NCBI GenBank assembly: GCA_001557505.1
Contig: LSAX01000002.1
Coordinates: 3,844,001 to 3,908,000 of the forward strand
Length of the DNA: 64,000 nucleotides
Reading direction: 5' to 3'
Source of the DNA: Reticulascus tulasneorum
Taxonomy: Eukaryota; Ascomycota; Sordariomycetes; Glomerellales; Reticulascaceae
This document shows, piece after piece, positions 12,548-24,630 of the stretch. How positions within the stretch are numbered: position 1 is the first letter of the stretch; each line of letters begins with the position of its first letter. The position numbers and the translations under genes were made by a program. The notes beneath the pieces were generated by a model, which did no database searches, was not told the DNA's origin, and was given only the letters and a program-made list of their open reading frames with translations.

Positions 12548-14817
12548 CGCAGACGCCGGGTATGGTTTGATGAGAAGGTTCACGGCCACCGATGAGTATA
12601 TGGTTTCTGTGAAGCACAAGACGATTATTCGTAGGAGACAATAGCAGCTGGCTGAAAACGAAGAGACGCGAATTGACGAGACTGATTAAAAGAAGCAGAA
12701 AAATACAAACCCGACCTTGCAAAGGAGTGAAGAAAACCAACGGGAATGACACGTTTACCGGTGCCAACACTCATTAATAGGTATGCTCATCGATGATTTT
12801 ACCCGTCTCGCTTCCATGGGCTGCTTGGCGTGGTGAAGCCGCAATCTGGGGGCAGATCTGTTGGTCATTCTGGCCAATTGCTTCAGGGCATTGCCGCTCG
12901 ATGGCACCCGTGCGGTGGGGGCGCTAGGCGAAACCATAATAGAGCGGCAAGACCATGCAAAATAAGCGAGCGGGCCGCGGGAAATCCCTCGGCAGCGGCC
13001 GTCTGGTCTGAGCCTGGTTCGGGAAAGGCGCTCTAAGGTCGACGTGATCGCAACCAACAAGGGCGTTAACTGGGTGCAGACCAGCCCAGCACGGCCTCAT
13101 CGACATGAGTACTTTGGCGCCATCACAACCACAGAAATGATGGCAAAGCATTATTTGGGAACAGAACTGTGCAGACCGAGCCGCATACCAGCACGTTGAT
13201 AGTCTGTGTCAACAGCTGTGCGCCATCTTTCTGGCTTTGGGTACTTCTAGCAAGATATGCCGCTTTTATGGTTGCCTCTGTCCGTCCTTTAGCGAGGTAC
13301 CTAGCCTATGGTTCCAGGGGTTGAGCCTGAGCCCACAATTGCTGTTGGTGGCAGCAGTGTTATATCGCCTGAACACCGTCTCTCTCGAGTTGGGCACGTA
13401 CGTATTATGATTCAACAAATCGATACAGCGAATGGAGATTGCCTGGAATCGGCCGACAACCACAGGGATATTGGTTTTGAACGAGTCAGATTGCGACGGG
13501 ATTCCAATTGCCGGTAATAAATAAGTCTATTGCATGTATCTCTTGGCTTCTGGGGTGAGTACCCCGCCATCATATCGCTGGCGCTCCGACTCCGACCGAC
13601 TCCAGACCTGGCTGACTGCGTGTTGTGTGAGCTGGGAAATTTCTCATCACCAGGTTTCGACATTATAATTCGCTTTTGACTCCACATCAACCACATAGGA
13701 CCATACCTAGCGGAGAATTAGGCATCCCGTCCGCTCTGCCATATACAAGCCACTAAGGGCCAGACTAGTAGTTGGGTCGGTGACGACCAGCGAATCCCTG
13801 GTGTTCTATGTTTTTTGCCTTTTTCTTTTTGCACCATGATCTGATGGTTGGGCGAGTTCCCTGAGCCGCAGCGACGACTAATGCGGCCTACAAATGGCCA
13901 GGAGAAAGGATCGATTGTTGCTTTCCAGTTCCTTTCACCACTTAGGTAGATCCTGAAGAGCAGCTACCGCAGAGCAAGCTACCGCAGAGCTCCGAGAACG
14001 TAAAAGGCACGGCTGACATACGTTGCTTGATCCGCGAAGTCGGTCTTTACGGAGGACGCAGCGTTTGTCGAGATAGAGGGCTATATTCATTCGGGCGTTG
14101 TCAGGAGGCCTTACTTCGTACCACCGGTTGCTTGGCCTTCATTTTGGAAACAAAATCCAAAGGTTCTAGCTCTTCCGATGGCCGCAGGGTTGAGTAGGTA
14201 GCACTGCAGAGCGCAGGTCACTGCATTCTAGGCTCCCATCAATTACTTACCGCTGGGCACTCGCTGACTTCATATTGTTCAGTTGAACAACTACCTTAAT
14301 TAGTGGAGTTGGTAAGTCGCTGTAATTACAGGTATGTCCTCGCTCGGTGCCAGTTTTTTTACCCCCTAATTAACTATTTGTTTTAACAACTATTGAGTGG
14401 ATCGACCAGCTGTGCGATCTGTGATTTGCCCATGTATGCTGCGGCCACCACCTTTCTACTACGTATTAGACTAGTACTCTGTATGCGGTTCCATATAATC
14501 CCTGACACCTACAAAAGTGCAATCCTGCGATACGCAACCGAATACGCCCTGAAATCATCGACCCCCATCGAGATGCAGGCGTATGCATAGTTGGTGGCGA
14601 GCTGGCCAAGCGAGCAAAAGGATCGCACGTGGCACTGGGTGCCCTGGATTGCCGCCCCTTCACAGTCCATACCCACACATGAAAACCTGCGGCTGTGGTG
14701 TTTCTAATCTGCCTCGGGAGGCTGTGCCTCAATGCTTATCTATTAATTATCTGTGCGTCGGTTGTTCCGCTGCCTGCACCCTCTCTACCCTTTCGAAACC
14801 ACACATCGCCTTTCGAG
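12548..14817. other. Long intergenic region (2.3 kb), no gene supported
   Basis: The region lies between divergent starts of the mannosidase and the NLR-like gene. Open frames here are short and lack motifs. A short direct repeat, AGCTACCGCAGAGC, occurs twice near 13962-13990. T-rich and A-rich tracts near 13805-13835 and 14346-14390 are the only other features. It probably holds two promoters. Confidence 0.5.
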
Positions 14818-17800
14818 ATGGAACCAGTTGGACTGGCTGTAGGGATCGTGGGGCTCACTGCTCTCTTCAGCTCGTGTCTGGAAGTCCTTGAAAAGGTCGA
14901 TTCTTACCGGGATTTCGAAAGCGACTCGCGTTTCCTGGCCACCCAGTTTGAGGCCGAAAGGCTTCGATTCGAAAAATGGGGCATCGCCGTGGGTTTTGAG
15001 CAGGGAAAACTGTCGGATGAACATCACCAGGCTCTCAATGATCCACGCATAGCTGCGGTCGCCGCCGAACTTCTTTCTATCATCTATGACATTTGTCGCA
15101 GTGCAGACGATGCTTTGCCGCCTCCCACATCAGGCAGAGATGTCAAGGCTGCCAAGGAGGACCAAAAGGGCCAAGTCCCGGATCGTCGAAGCGCACCGCA
15201 GGAGCCAAAACGACGGAGGGCCAAGTGGGCGCTACGAGACAAAACAAAACGCATGTACGAGGTTGGAAAGTTCACAACTCTTGTACAGACTCTGCACAAT
15301 CTGATTCCACCGGATGGGGCAAAAGGTGACCAACTAGAACACGGAGGTCTCCTCGGATCACAGGTGCTCTTGGACGGTGCGCTAGGCCACACATTTCTGC
15401 TGTACAATGATTTAATAAGACAACCAGATCATGTCGCGAACAAAGAAGCTTGGGCTGACGAGCTTCGGAAGACCCTAGCCAAGGTTGAGCGCGAGATGGA
15501 TGGTGCGTAGTCCCGTCTCTCTAATTCCGGGCCCAGCTAATATCAGCGCAAAGCCGAGACGCGGAGAGAGCTTCACACCTGGCTGCTTGGCCAATACTTC
15601 CCAGACGAGCTGTACGACAATTCTATCGAGAAGAGGTTGGATGGCACCTGTCACTGGATCTTGACTAAGCCAGCTTTTCTTGAATGGGTTTCATCTGACT
15701 TCCCGCCGGGGTCCGCCAAGATTCTGTGGATAAACGGCCCTGCAGGGTTCGGAAAGACTATTCTTTGTGCTAGCGTGATCGAACACATCTCATCCGAAGC
15801 CGAAGCGCCCATCGCACACTTCTTCTTTTCATCTGACTTCGAGAGCCGTGGGGACCCCTTCGCGGCGATCCGTTCTTGGATATCTCAAATGTTGTCCCAC
15901 CCGAGCGTGTTCAACTTAGTCCGAGAGAGGTGGGCAACCCAACATGGACAGAAAGCAACGCGCGCGAACGTTGTCAGGCTATTTGGGGATATTACCAAAG
16001 CCGTCCCCGGTTGTATCTTCATTTTGGACGGTTTAGATGAGTGCATGTGGATGGCAGACAACCGACCGGTAGACTCCGCCGACTCCGTGGTTGGGTTTCT
16101 GGAGATGGTCAGGGAGGCGGTCGCTGATACGGCCACACGGATCATGATCTCCAGCCGCGATGAAACCGAAATCCGGCAGGGGCTGGTCAGCAACAAGACC
16201 ACCCTTGTATTCGAACACAAGATCGCCCTCGAGGATGTCCAACCCGACATAGAGTCTTACTCTAGAAGTATTGTGGACAGGAAGTTGCCGAAGAAAACGG
16301 AAGCCGTCAAGGATAACGTCTCTCAGAAGATGGCCGACCGCTGCAATGGTCAGTTCCTCTGGCTAAAGATGCAAGAGGGTTCTCTCAAAAGCTGGAAGAA
16401 CAACAAGCAGCTCGAGGATGCAATCAATGAGACCCCAACTGGGCTCGAGCATCTCTACGACCGAAACTGGACGAGGATATCAAAACTCCCAAGCCGCGAG
16501 CAATCCAGGGCGGTTTCACTGCTCCGCTGGGCTGCTTTCTCTCTACGCCCGCTAACAGTATGCGAAATTGCGGAGGCTCTTCTCATCAACGATGAAACCG
16601 ATGATCTAATGGTTGGTGATCGGCCAGATTCCATCGACGAAGAGTACATTAACGAAGGGATACTTGAACTCTGCGGGTCACTCCTGGAAGTCCGGCTCTC
16701 TTCATCAGAGCAGCATATGGGATTGAGAACTGTACATCTAACTCACTTTTCGGTCAAAGAGTACTTCCTTCGAACTACGTCGAGCCTCGGAAACATCTTG
16801 GCAAAGAATGAACGACTAAGGTCATCAAACGAAGCAATCCATAACAGCATCTTAGCCAAGACGTGTCTCCGATATGTGGATACGCGGAGCGTCTGGCAGG
16901 GTGCTGCCGACAGAGAAATGGCCCAGGTCGAAGGGGCATTCCGGGATTATGCAGCAGGACTGTGGCATCAGCATGCTTCATTGAGCGAGCCGTATGAGCT
17001 CGACCTGGCCGGCGTAATCAATCCTCTGTTTGACACAAGAAATCCAAACTGGAACTCGTGGCGGGAGTGGTTTGCCTTGAGTACTGAAGGAACCCAGGAA
17101 GTCGGGGCTACCAGTCCTCTGTACTACGCCTCCCGGTTTGGTTTACTGGAAACAGTGAGGTTTCTCGTCCATGAACAGAGCTGTCGTCCAGACGAACAGG
17201 TCTTTTTGCGAGAACCGATACTTGGCGCCGCCTGCAAGCAAGGCAACTTGAAGATCGTTAGACTTTTGCTTGAGTCAGGAGCTGATGTTAAGATTGTGGA
17301 CAACAGGGGATATGCACCGCTACACTTCGCTGTAGAAAGCGGACATAGTGAGATTGTAGAGCTACTTCTTGACAATAAGGCAGACATTACAGCTCAAACT
17401 AACAGTACTTGGACACCACTAGAGCTTGCAATAGAAGGCGGGCATATGACTGTGGTCCAGCTTCTTATTAGCAAGGGTGCAGATGTAGTGACTCCAGGTT
17501 ACAACAAATGGACACCGCTACATTTCGCCGCTCGAGGCGGACGTGTTGAGATTGTTAAGCTACTTCTGGACAACAAGGCGGATGTTGCAGCTCTCTCAAC
17601 CGGTGGTTGGACGCCACTAGAGCTAGCAATAGAGGGCGGGCACATGACTGTGGTCCAGCTTCTTATTATCAAGGGTGCAGATGTAGTGGCTCCAGGTACC
17701 AACTACCAATTGACACCGCTGCATTACGCCGCTCGAGGTGGACATGTTGAGATTGTTAAGCTACTTCTAGACAACATGGCGGATATTACAGCTCCTCCAA

Positions 17801-19935
17801 CTAACGGTGGTTGGTCGCCATTAGAACTTGCAATAGAGGGCGGGCATACGACTGTGGTCCAGCTTCTCATTGGCAAGGGTGCAGATTTAATGGCACAAGA
17901 TGTCAACAAATGGACACCGCTACACTATGCCGCTCGAGGTGGACGCGTTGAGATTGTTAAACTACTTCTAGACAACAAAGCGGATATTACAGCTCCTCCA
18001 ACTATCGGTGGTTGGACGATACTAGAACTCGCCATAGATCACGGGCATATTAATGTGGTCCAGCTTCTGATTAGCAAGGGCGTTGATGTAGTGAATCCGG
18101 ATACAAACCAATGGACGCCTCTACACTACGCTTCATATGGTGGTCACGTCGAAATAGTCAAGCTTCTCCTAGAGGCTGGAGCGGATGCTAGTGCTACAAC
18201 TAAGAATGGATTCACCCCACTACACCATGCTGTAGATAAGAACTATGTGGAGGTAGTCAAGCTACTGCTTGGTAACGGAACGGATATTTCGACTAAAACC
18301 AATGATGGATGGACGTCTCTACACTTCGCTGTATACGCTGGCTACGTCGACATAGTCAAGCTTCTCCTTGAGGCTGGAGCTGATATTAGGGCTACAACTA
18401 AGAATGGATTCACCCCACTACAACATGCTGCAGATAAGAACTATGTGGAGGTAGTCAAGCTACTGCTTGGTAACGGAGCGGATATTTCGACTAAAACCAA
18501 TGATGGATGGACGTCTCTACACTTCGCTGTATACGCTGGCTACGTCGACATAGTCAAGCTTCTCCTTGAGGCTGGAGCGGATATTAGGGCTGCAACTAAT
18601 ATTGGACTAACCTCCTTACACCATGCGGTAGATAAGAACTATGTGGAGGTAGTCAAGCTACTGCTTGGTAACGGAGCGGATATTTCGACTAAAACCAATG
18701 ACGAATGGACGTCTCTACACTACGCTGTATACAATGGTTGCGTCGACATAGTCAAGCTTCTCCTTGAAGCTGGAGCGGATATTAGAGCTACAACTAAGAA
18801 TGGGTTCACCTCGCTGCACCATGCCGCAAGTTCTGGACATGTGGAGATAGCCAAGCTTCTTCTTGGTAATGGAGCAGATATTTCGACTAAAACTAATGAC
18901 GCATGGACACCGCTACAATATGCTATAAGCGAGGGATATGTTGAAATGGCCGAGCTTCTCCTTGAGAGTGGAGCGGATGCCGCAGCTACAGATGAGGATG
19001 GATACACCTTGCTACATCAAGCGGCAAGTGACGGATATGTTGATATAGCTACGCTACTGCTTGCCAACGGAGCGGATATTTCGACTAGAGATAAGGACGG
19101 ATGGACGCCGCTATATTATGCTTCAAGAGACGGACATGTTGATGTAGCCAGGTTTCTCCTTGAGGGTGGAGCGAGCTTTAGAGGCACAGCTGAGCACGGA
19201 TGGACCCCGCTACTTCTTTCTGCAATCCATGGACATGTCGAGATAACTAAGCTATTCCTGGATAACGGGGTGGATACCACGACGAGACTCAGTTCAGGAT
19301 GGACACTATTGCACGCTGCCTCGATTGGAGGGCATGTCGACATGGTTAAGATGCTTCTCCAGCAGCCTAGTATGAGCGCAAACAGTAGAGACAACAACGG
19401 CCAGACACCGCTTTTTCTAGGTGCTGCATGGGGTCACCACGAGATATTACAGTTACTGCTTGCTTCGTGTCAAGACGGATTGCACACCGAGAACAACTAC
19501 GGGCTGACGCCGCTATTCGCGGCGTCAGTGAATGGATATGAGAAGGTCGTTGATCTCTTGCTTGCTGTTGACGACAACCCCTTTGACTTGATCGATAGTT
19601 TTGGCCGCAACCTGATGTGGTGGGTGAGAAGGGGTGAAAGCGCTCAGGTCGCCCAGCTCGTGCTCCGCCATGCTGAAAACGCAGGGATCCAAATCGGCGA
19701 TATTGACATATCAGAATGGGGCCCAGTGAAGGCGGCTAAGGTTTTCTCCGACCAGTCTTGGTGTGACGCGTGCACGTTGGAAGTCCCGGATAGCGCCATC
19801 CACTATGAATGCAGGCTATGCGACGGTGGTGGTTTCTTGCTCTGCTCGGATTGCTTTGATGCCGGTGCTAAGTGTCAGAACGATTCTCATGAGTTGGTAC
19901 AGGGTACGCCGAGCGCTGATGCCCCTAGTGTTTGA
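14818..19935 (+). CDS. NLR-like protein: HeLo, NACHT, about 25 ankyrin repeats, ZZ finger
   Basis: Exons 14818-15502 and 15554-19935 (51-base intron) encode 1688 residues. The start is the ATG opening MEPVGLAVGIVGLTALFSS, the hallmark of the HeLo domain known from HET-S/HeLo-type membrane-active cell-death domains. The NACHT NTPase has a Walker A GPAGFGKT (about residues 290-297) and a Walker B ILDGLDE (about 385-391). Residues about 749-1575 are ankyrin repeats of 33 residues. The C-terminus (about 1631-1672) is a ZZ-type zinc finger with CDAC, CRLC, CSDC and a later His. The architecture is that of fungal NLRs in heterokaryon incompatibility or innate recognition: the repeats sense, NACHT oligomerises, HeLo executes. 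The role is inferred, not shown. Confidence 0.93.
17404..18105 (+). repeat. Ankyrin block A: two alternating repeat types
   Basis: Within the NLR gene, repeats alternate between one type containing LELAIEGGHMTVVQLLI and another containing LHFAARGGRVEIVKLLLDN, so the effective unit is about 66-69 residues (about 200 bases). Copies differ by only a few residues plus small insertions in the loops (GTNYQ, PPTNG), indicating amplification of a two-repeat unit. Confidence 0.85.
18106..18897 (+). repeat. Ankyrin block B: 198-bp tandem units
   Basis: Eight 99-base ankyrin repeats form a 198-base higher-order unit, with copies at 18205-18402, 18403-18600 and 18601-18798 plus flanking halves. The units alternate HHAVDKNYVEVVKLLLGN with HFAVYAGYVDIVKLLLEAG. 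Long stretches are identical at nucleotide level by eye, synonymous sites included, so the units are young or homogenised. This block differs in sequence from block A. Confidence 0.9.
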
Positions 19936-20014
19936 AATCAAACATCTACGGTAACGGTGGACGTTCAAAGGACGTTTTACATGAGCATAGCTTCAGACGA
20001 GCCGATATCGAGTT

Positions 20015-20651
20015 ATGGCACAAGACCTTTTGTGGAAAAGGGAGCCATTACCTTCGAAATCTAAGAAGTATGCAGATATAGAATATTTCGTCAAGGGAAA
20101 GTTAGATATCAAAGAAATTGAGAATCTAAACAACAAAAATCTGATAGAGTTTATACAATCCCGCCGAGAAAGAGCCTTCGATACCGGCAAGAGCCTAGCC
20201 GCAGCATTCGCTACCGCCGCCAGCTCTAATTTCCACCAGAGTCACGACGCCTACCAATACCAAGATGGTGCCATAGTTGACGGAGACAAAACAGCGACAC
20301 TACCTTTGATGATATTGAGGACGATAGCTCTCTTTATGAAGATGAAATGAAGAGACCTCTAATAACAATGAAGAGAGCGGTGTCGAAGATGAAGACAATA
20401 ACGATATCAATTATCGTGACGACGAAAGTACTTGCAGCGGCAGTAAAGAAAATATTGCCTCTAGTAGAAACGATAGCATCTTCGACGAGGATACTCTAAT
20501 GATAGTAGGATATTTCCATGATCTTATGGAAATGCTTTTAGAACACAATTCAGCATTATATCTACTTCGGTTCATGCTAAACAACAAGAAAGGCAATGAG
20601 CACGATATGACAAGTCTTATTCATACGAGCTATGGTTCCTTAGGACGTTAA
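20015..20651 (+). pseudogene. Decayed gene fragment with an acidic Ser/Asn-rich region
   Basis: A 111-codon frame begins at 20015 (lysine-rich, with KGKLDIKEIENLNNKN). Near 20300 the sensible reading moves to another frame that encodes a strongly acidic Asp/Glu/Asn/Ser stretch. A third frame then runs to a stop at 20651 and includes DEDTLMIVGYFHDLMEMLLE. No GT...AG pair joins these frames neatly, so frameshift decay is the simplest reading. The segment is more AT-rich than the flanking NLR gene. I do not recognise the family; a transposon-derived or accessory protein is possible. Confidence 0.4.
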
Positions 20652-21329
20652 ACTAGAAGATAAGCACGAGCTCAACAACTTGGTAGATTTATTTACATCT
20701 CTATGATAGTTAACGCGGAGCCGTCAATTTTGCAGCTCGACTATTCTGAGGTTATCGAAAAAGCAATATATTTTTTGATGGCGCCCTTGTAAATGTAAGC
20801 GCGGCGTGTGCCAGTGGGCTCAGGAATCGTTTAAGATATTTATTAGATTGAAGTGGTTAATAGAAATTTATCTTACCCATTAGAGTGTCTAGGTCATTCA
20901 ACTTAGCTTAGTATGGCCAGGTAATCTCAAAGCGCGTGGCGAAATGTTACTCCAAGCCGCTTCAGCACAAGTTGCGATCAAGTGAAGGATCGCATCCCAC
21001 TGTATTTAGCCTCCGGCTGGCTACGGTACCTGACACTTGCATTTAGCCACATCAAAGACTTTTGTCGCCAATCCAATGGAAGCCAAGAAGGCGCTTCCAA
21101 TAAATATAAACGCAATATTTAATAACTTTATCGTAAGTGCCTGTGAGATCGCTCCCCGCACCAACGGCACCATGCGGAGAATTCTAGAATGGGGCCGTTA
21201 CTTTGGCAGTTGGGTCGTTCATATATAGCCTGGCCTGCGCGATACTTGAATTGGCTCTCATTCTCAGAGTGCAGTTGCTGATTGTTGGCTCGAGCCCTTT
21301 TCGTCGTGGTCAGAACACTCGTGGTCACC
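20652..21329. other. Intergenic region upstream of the GMC gene
   Basis: About 680 bases, AT-rich at the left, presumably including the promoter of the GMC oxidoreductase. A TATA-like ATATA lies near 21220. No gene is seen. Confidence 0.5.
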
Positions 21330-23235
21330 ATGTTTCAAATACTTTCGGCCTTTCTCGTCACTCTTGCGGCGCAAGCCGTGAGTGGCTCTGCAGCGGTGGA
21401 AATCGAATCTTATGACTATATCGTCGTTGGAAGTGGACCCGGCGGAGGGCCTCTTGCTGCAGGTCTGGCAAAGGCCGGATTTTCGACACTCTTGCTCGAG
21501 GCTGGTAACGACGAAGGATTAAACCCTAATGTCAGAACGATGATCAACTTCAACCGTGCCGCCAATGACCCTGCCACTCGTTGGGATTTCTTCGTCCGCC
21601 ACTCCGAGGATGATGCGCGCGAGAAGGCGTTCCACAAGTACGTCTACCGCCAGACCAACGGCACTTTCTACAGTGGCCTGAACCCTCCACCCGGCGCAGT
21701 GCCTCTGGGCAACTGGTATCCCCGTGCTGGAACCGTGGGCGGATGCGCTCAACACAACGCTGGTGTTACCGTGCTCAACCAAGACCACGAGTGGGATGCG
21801 TGGGCTAAAATGACTAATGATCCCACCTGGTCTGCCAAGAACATGCTGAAGTACTGGACCAAAATTGAGAATAACACGTTCCTCCCCAAGGATACTCCGG
21901 GCCATGGATTTAATGGCTGGCTGAGCACCGCCATCAACCCTAATATGTGGGCACTTGAAGACACCAATGGCGTCAACATCACCAAGGCTCTCGCCAAGGG
22001 CCTCGGTCAGGACCCCGCCGATGTGGCCAACTTGGTGGTTAAGGACCTGAATTCGGCAAATCCTGCCCGTGATGCCGAGACGGGCTTCTTCGGCCTTGTC
22101 ATCCATCAGGATGCCAAGGGTATGCGATCATCACCGTACAACTATATCAAGGCCACCCTTGCCGACGCGGCCAAGTACCCGTTAACCCTCAAGGTTAACA
22201 GCCTAGTCACCAAGGTTCTTTTTGATGAGAAGGCTACCACGCCCACGGCAATCGGTGTGGAGGTCCTCCAAGGCAGGCATCAGTACAGCGCCGATCCGGA
22301 TTATCCCAGGACTAAGAAAGGCACCGTCGTCCAGTATTTGGCTAATAAGGAAGTAATTATTGCTGGTGGTGCTTTCAATACGCCACAACTCCTTAAGCTT
22401 AGCGGAATTGGTCCTGCTGCCGAGCTTAAGAAGTTCAATATTACTGTTGTCAAGGACCTCCCAGGTGTTGGTGAACAGATTGCGGATAACTACGAGGCTG
22501 GCGTTATCCTACTAGCCAGTCAGCCCATCCAGGGTCTTCAGGGCCCCCACACTGTCATGATGAACACTGGTACGGACCCAGCCAATCGCAATATTTACGT
22601 GAGTTCTTCCACGCGGCCAAGATTCGCATGCCTTGAAGTATGAAACTCAATATGCTGACCCCAAATAGGCGTGGTGCGGACAGTTCTCCTTCGAGGGCTA
22701 CTGGCCAGGATACCCAACAGACTACGGTTCAGGCCAGTACGAGTGTGCGCTTGCTCATATGCACCCCAGCTCGCAGAAAGGCTATGTCCGCCTACGGTCT
22801 GCCGACCCTAGTGACACTCCGGACATCAATATGGGGTTCTTTGCTGAGGGTCCAGGTCTTGACCCCGACAAGGATCTAACTGAGATCATGAATGCGATCA
22901 AGACACTCAAGAAGGCTCTTTACTCTGTGGGGGAACCCGTACAGCCTTGGAATGAGATCCGGCCCTGCCCCGGCATTAATAAGAACTGTACCGACGAAGA
23001 GCTTAAGGAGTTTTTCAAGATCCAGGCTTACAGCCACCATGCCACCAGCTCGTGCCCGGTTGGCGCTGACGACAACCCGATGGCGGTACTGGACAGCAAA
23101 CTCCGTGTGCGTGGTGTGAAGAACCTACGCGTCGTTGACGCTAGTGCCTTCCCTGAGGTCCCTGGCGCGTTCCCAGTCCTCCCGACGATGATGCTCAGCG
23201 AGAAGGCTGTGGATGATATTCTCGGGCGTCAATAA
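21330..23235 (+). CDS. Secreted GMC-family FAD oxidoreductase (AA3-like)
   Basis: Exons 21330-22598 and 22669-23235 (70-base intron) give 611 residues. A signal peptide (MFQILSAFLVTLAAQAVSG) precedes the FAD-binding GSGPGGGPLAAGLAKAG (from residue 34). Other GMC landmarks are GNWYPRAGTVGGCAQHN, GGAFNTPQLLKLSGIGP and, at the C-terminus, HHATSSCPVG with the first catalytic His. Extracellular oxidation of an alcohol or sugar with release of hydrogen peroxide is the usual activity. The second catalytic residue, normally His or Asn, aligns with Phe in VPGAFPVLPT, so catalysis may differ from glucose oxidase. Several N-glycosylation sequons (NGT, NNT, NIT) fit secretion. Confidence 0.93.
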
Positions 23236-24488
23236 AGATGTCTACGCCTGTGTAAAAGTTTATAAACTTTTTAAAATGGATGTTATGCTTGGCTATAAAT
23301 AAAAATAGTGTTTACCGAACAGATAACTGTTGTTTTTATTTCTATAGCTAAAAACCTTTAACTGGCTTGAAGAGAGAAGGTCCTATTATATGAGAATACG
23401 TATTACTAAAGCAGACAAATCAAAAGGTAACAGTTGCAAAAAAGAAATTCATTAAAAAGCTTTGCAAATCGTTCTTGCAGCAGGCGAAGTCAGCCTGGAC
23501 TACGTAATTCCGCACTCGCCGAGAAATGATTCAAACAGTTTTGAGCTACTGCTTTTCTGAGACCATAGGGCTGCTCATGATCGGCACTCCTAATCAGCAC
23601 AGTTATTGAGTCCTGCATAGACCAGAGGTGCTTGTTTACGCCTTCAAGAGATCTGCAAGAACCGAAATGGAGGGTTGATTGGTGGGTTCCCCCTAGAAAC
23701 CTCACCGAAGGCAAGGTTCTACGACCAGTGACAATGAATGGATGGAGTACTGTGGCTGGGGATTGAAACTGGGCGGGGGCTGAATGGTGGTAGGCTATCG
23801 GTGAAGTGCTTGTGATTCTTTTCATACCAGGCATTATGCTGCCGTTGTGGCGATGAGCCCTTGAAAAGGGCCGACCCGCTGCCGTGCCAATGGCCAGGCG
23901 TGAATATGCGGGCAGGATCATCAGGCAGAATCTTGCATCAGCCTCTTGCACTTTCCACACCTACCAGCTCCTCTGATTGCATTGGCAAAGAGTTTATCAA
24001 TTTACGCGTATAGCTTGATTAAGTCATTCGGAAATAGTATGAGATGTTCGCCTATGCCACCTTTCTATTCGAGGACAAATATGCGGATCCAATCATAACG
24101 TAAGATCCCACAGAGCCTTATTTGTGTCACAGGAAGCGCCTCCAATGAGTTAATGAAAGCGACTTGACGAAAGCTGGAGCATACGCGTCGCGCCTCGTTT
24201 AGTCCTTCGGGGGCTACCCAGTAGAATCGGACTGTTCCAGTAACGTACAAACCTCCGGGCAGGATCGTAAGTTAATAATCATAGAAGCACATTAAACTCT
24301 CAGCTCCGACGAGATCATCTAGCTGCGTAGACGAAAGGATGTAGGCGTCTAACCGCCTATGCGCCTTGCGAACCGACGGGCAAACTCGGCCATAGTATTC
24401 AGGATACATGAATCACGCGGAGATCGCCAAAGGATGAGTTACATCATTGATGGGATTTTGGACTGCGAGTTCACGAAGAATAAAATAA
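23236..24488. other. Intergenic region (1.25 kb), no gene supported
   Basis: Region downstream of the GMC gene. The first 200 bases are AT-rich 3' sequence. A 156-codon minus-strand frame (23490-23960) has no recognisable feature and is not called. Confidence 0.5.
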
Positions 24489-24495
24489 TATAAAG
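24489..24495 (+). promoter_or_regulatory. TATA box of the small secreted protein gene
   Basis: TATAAAG about 135 bases upstream of the ATG at 24631, followed by a C/A-rich leader typical of well-expressed fungal genes. Confidence 0.5.
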
Positions 24496-24630
24496 AGCAG
24501 ACAGATCGCACGATTTCTCAGACTGTATTCATCATTATCAACCTGCATCAACATCTCAGCCAAATATCCAACCCCTTCAAACACTCACCAACCTGAAGTC
24601 TAGATTTGACACCTTAAGAACATCATCAAA

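Noticed and set aside
17124..19397. Several antisense frames across the ankyrin array
   Set aside because: Periodic repeats produce periodic antisense frames; they carry no motif of their own.
23490..23960. Minus-strand frame of 156 codons downstream of the GMC gene
   Set aside because: Composition not convincing and no recognisable domain or intron structure.
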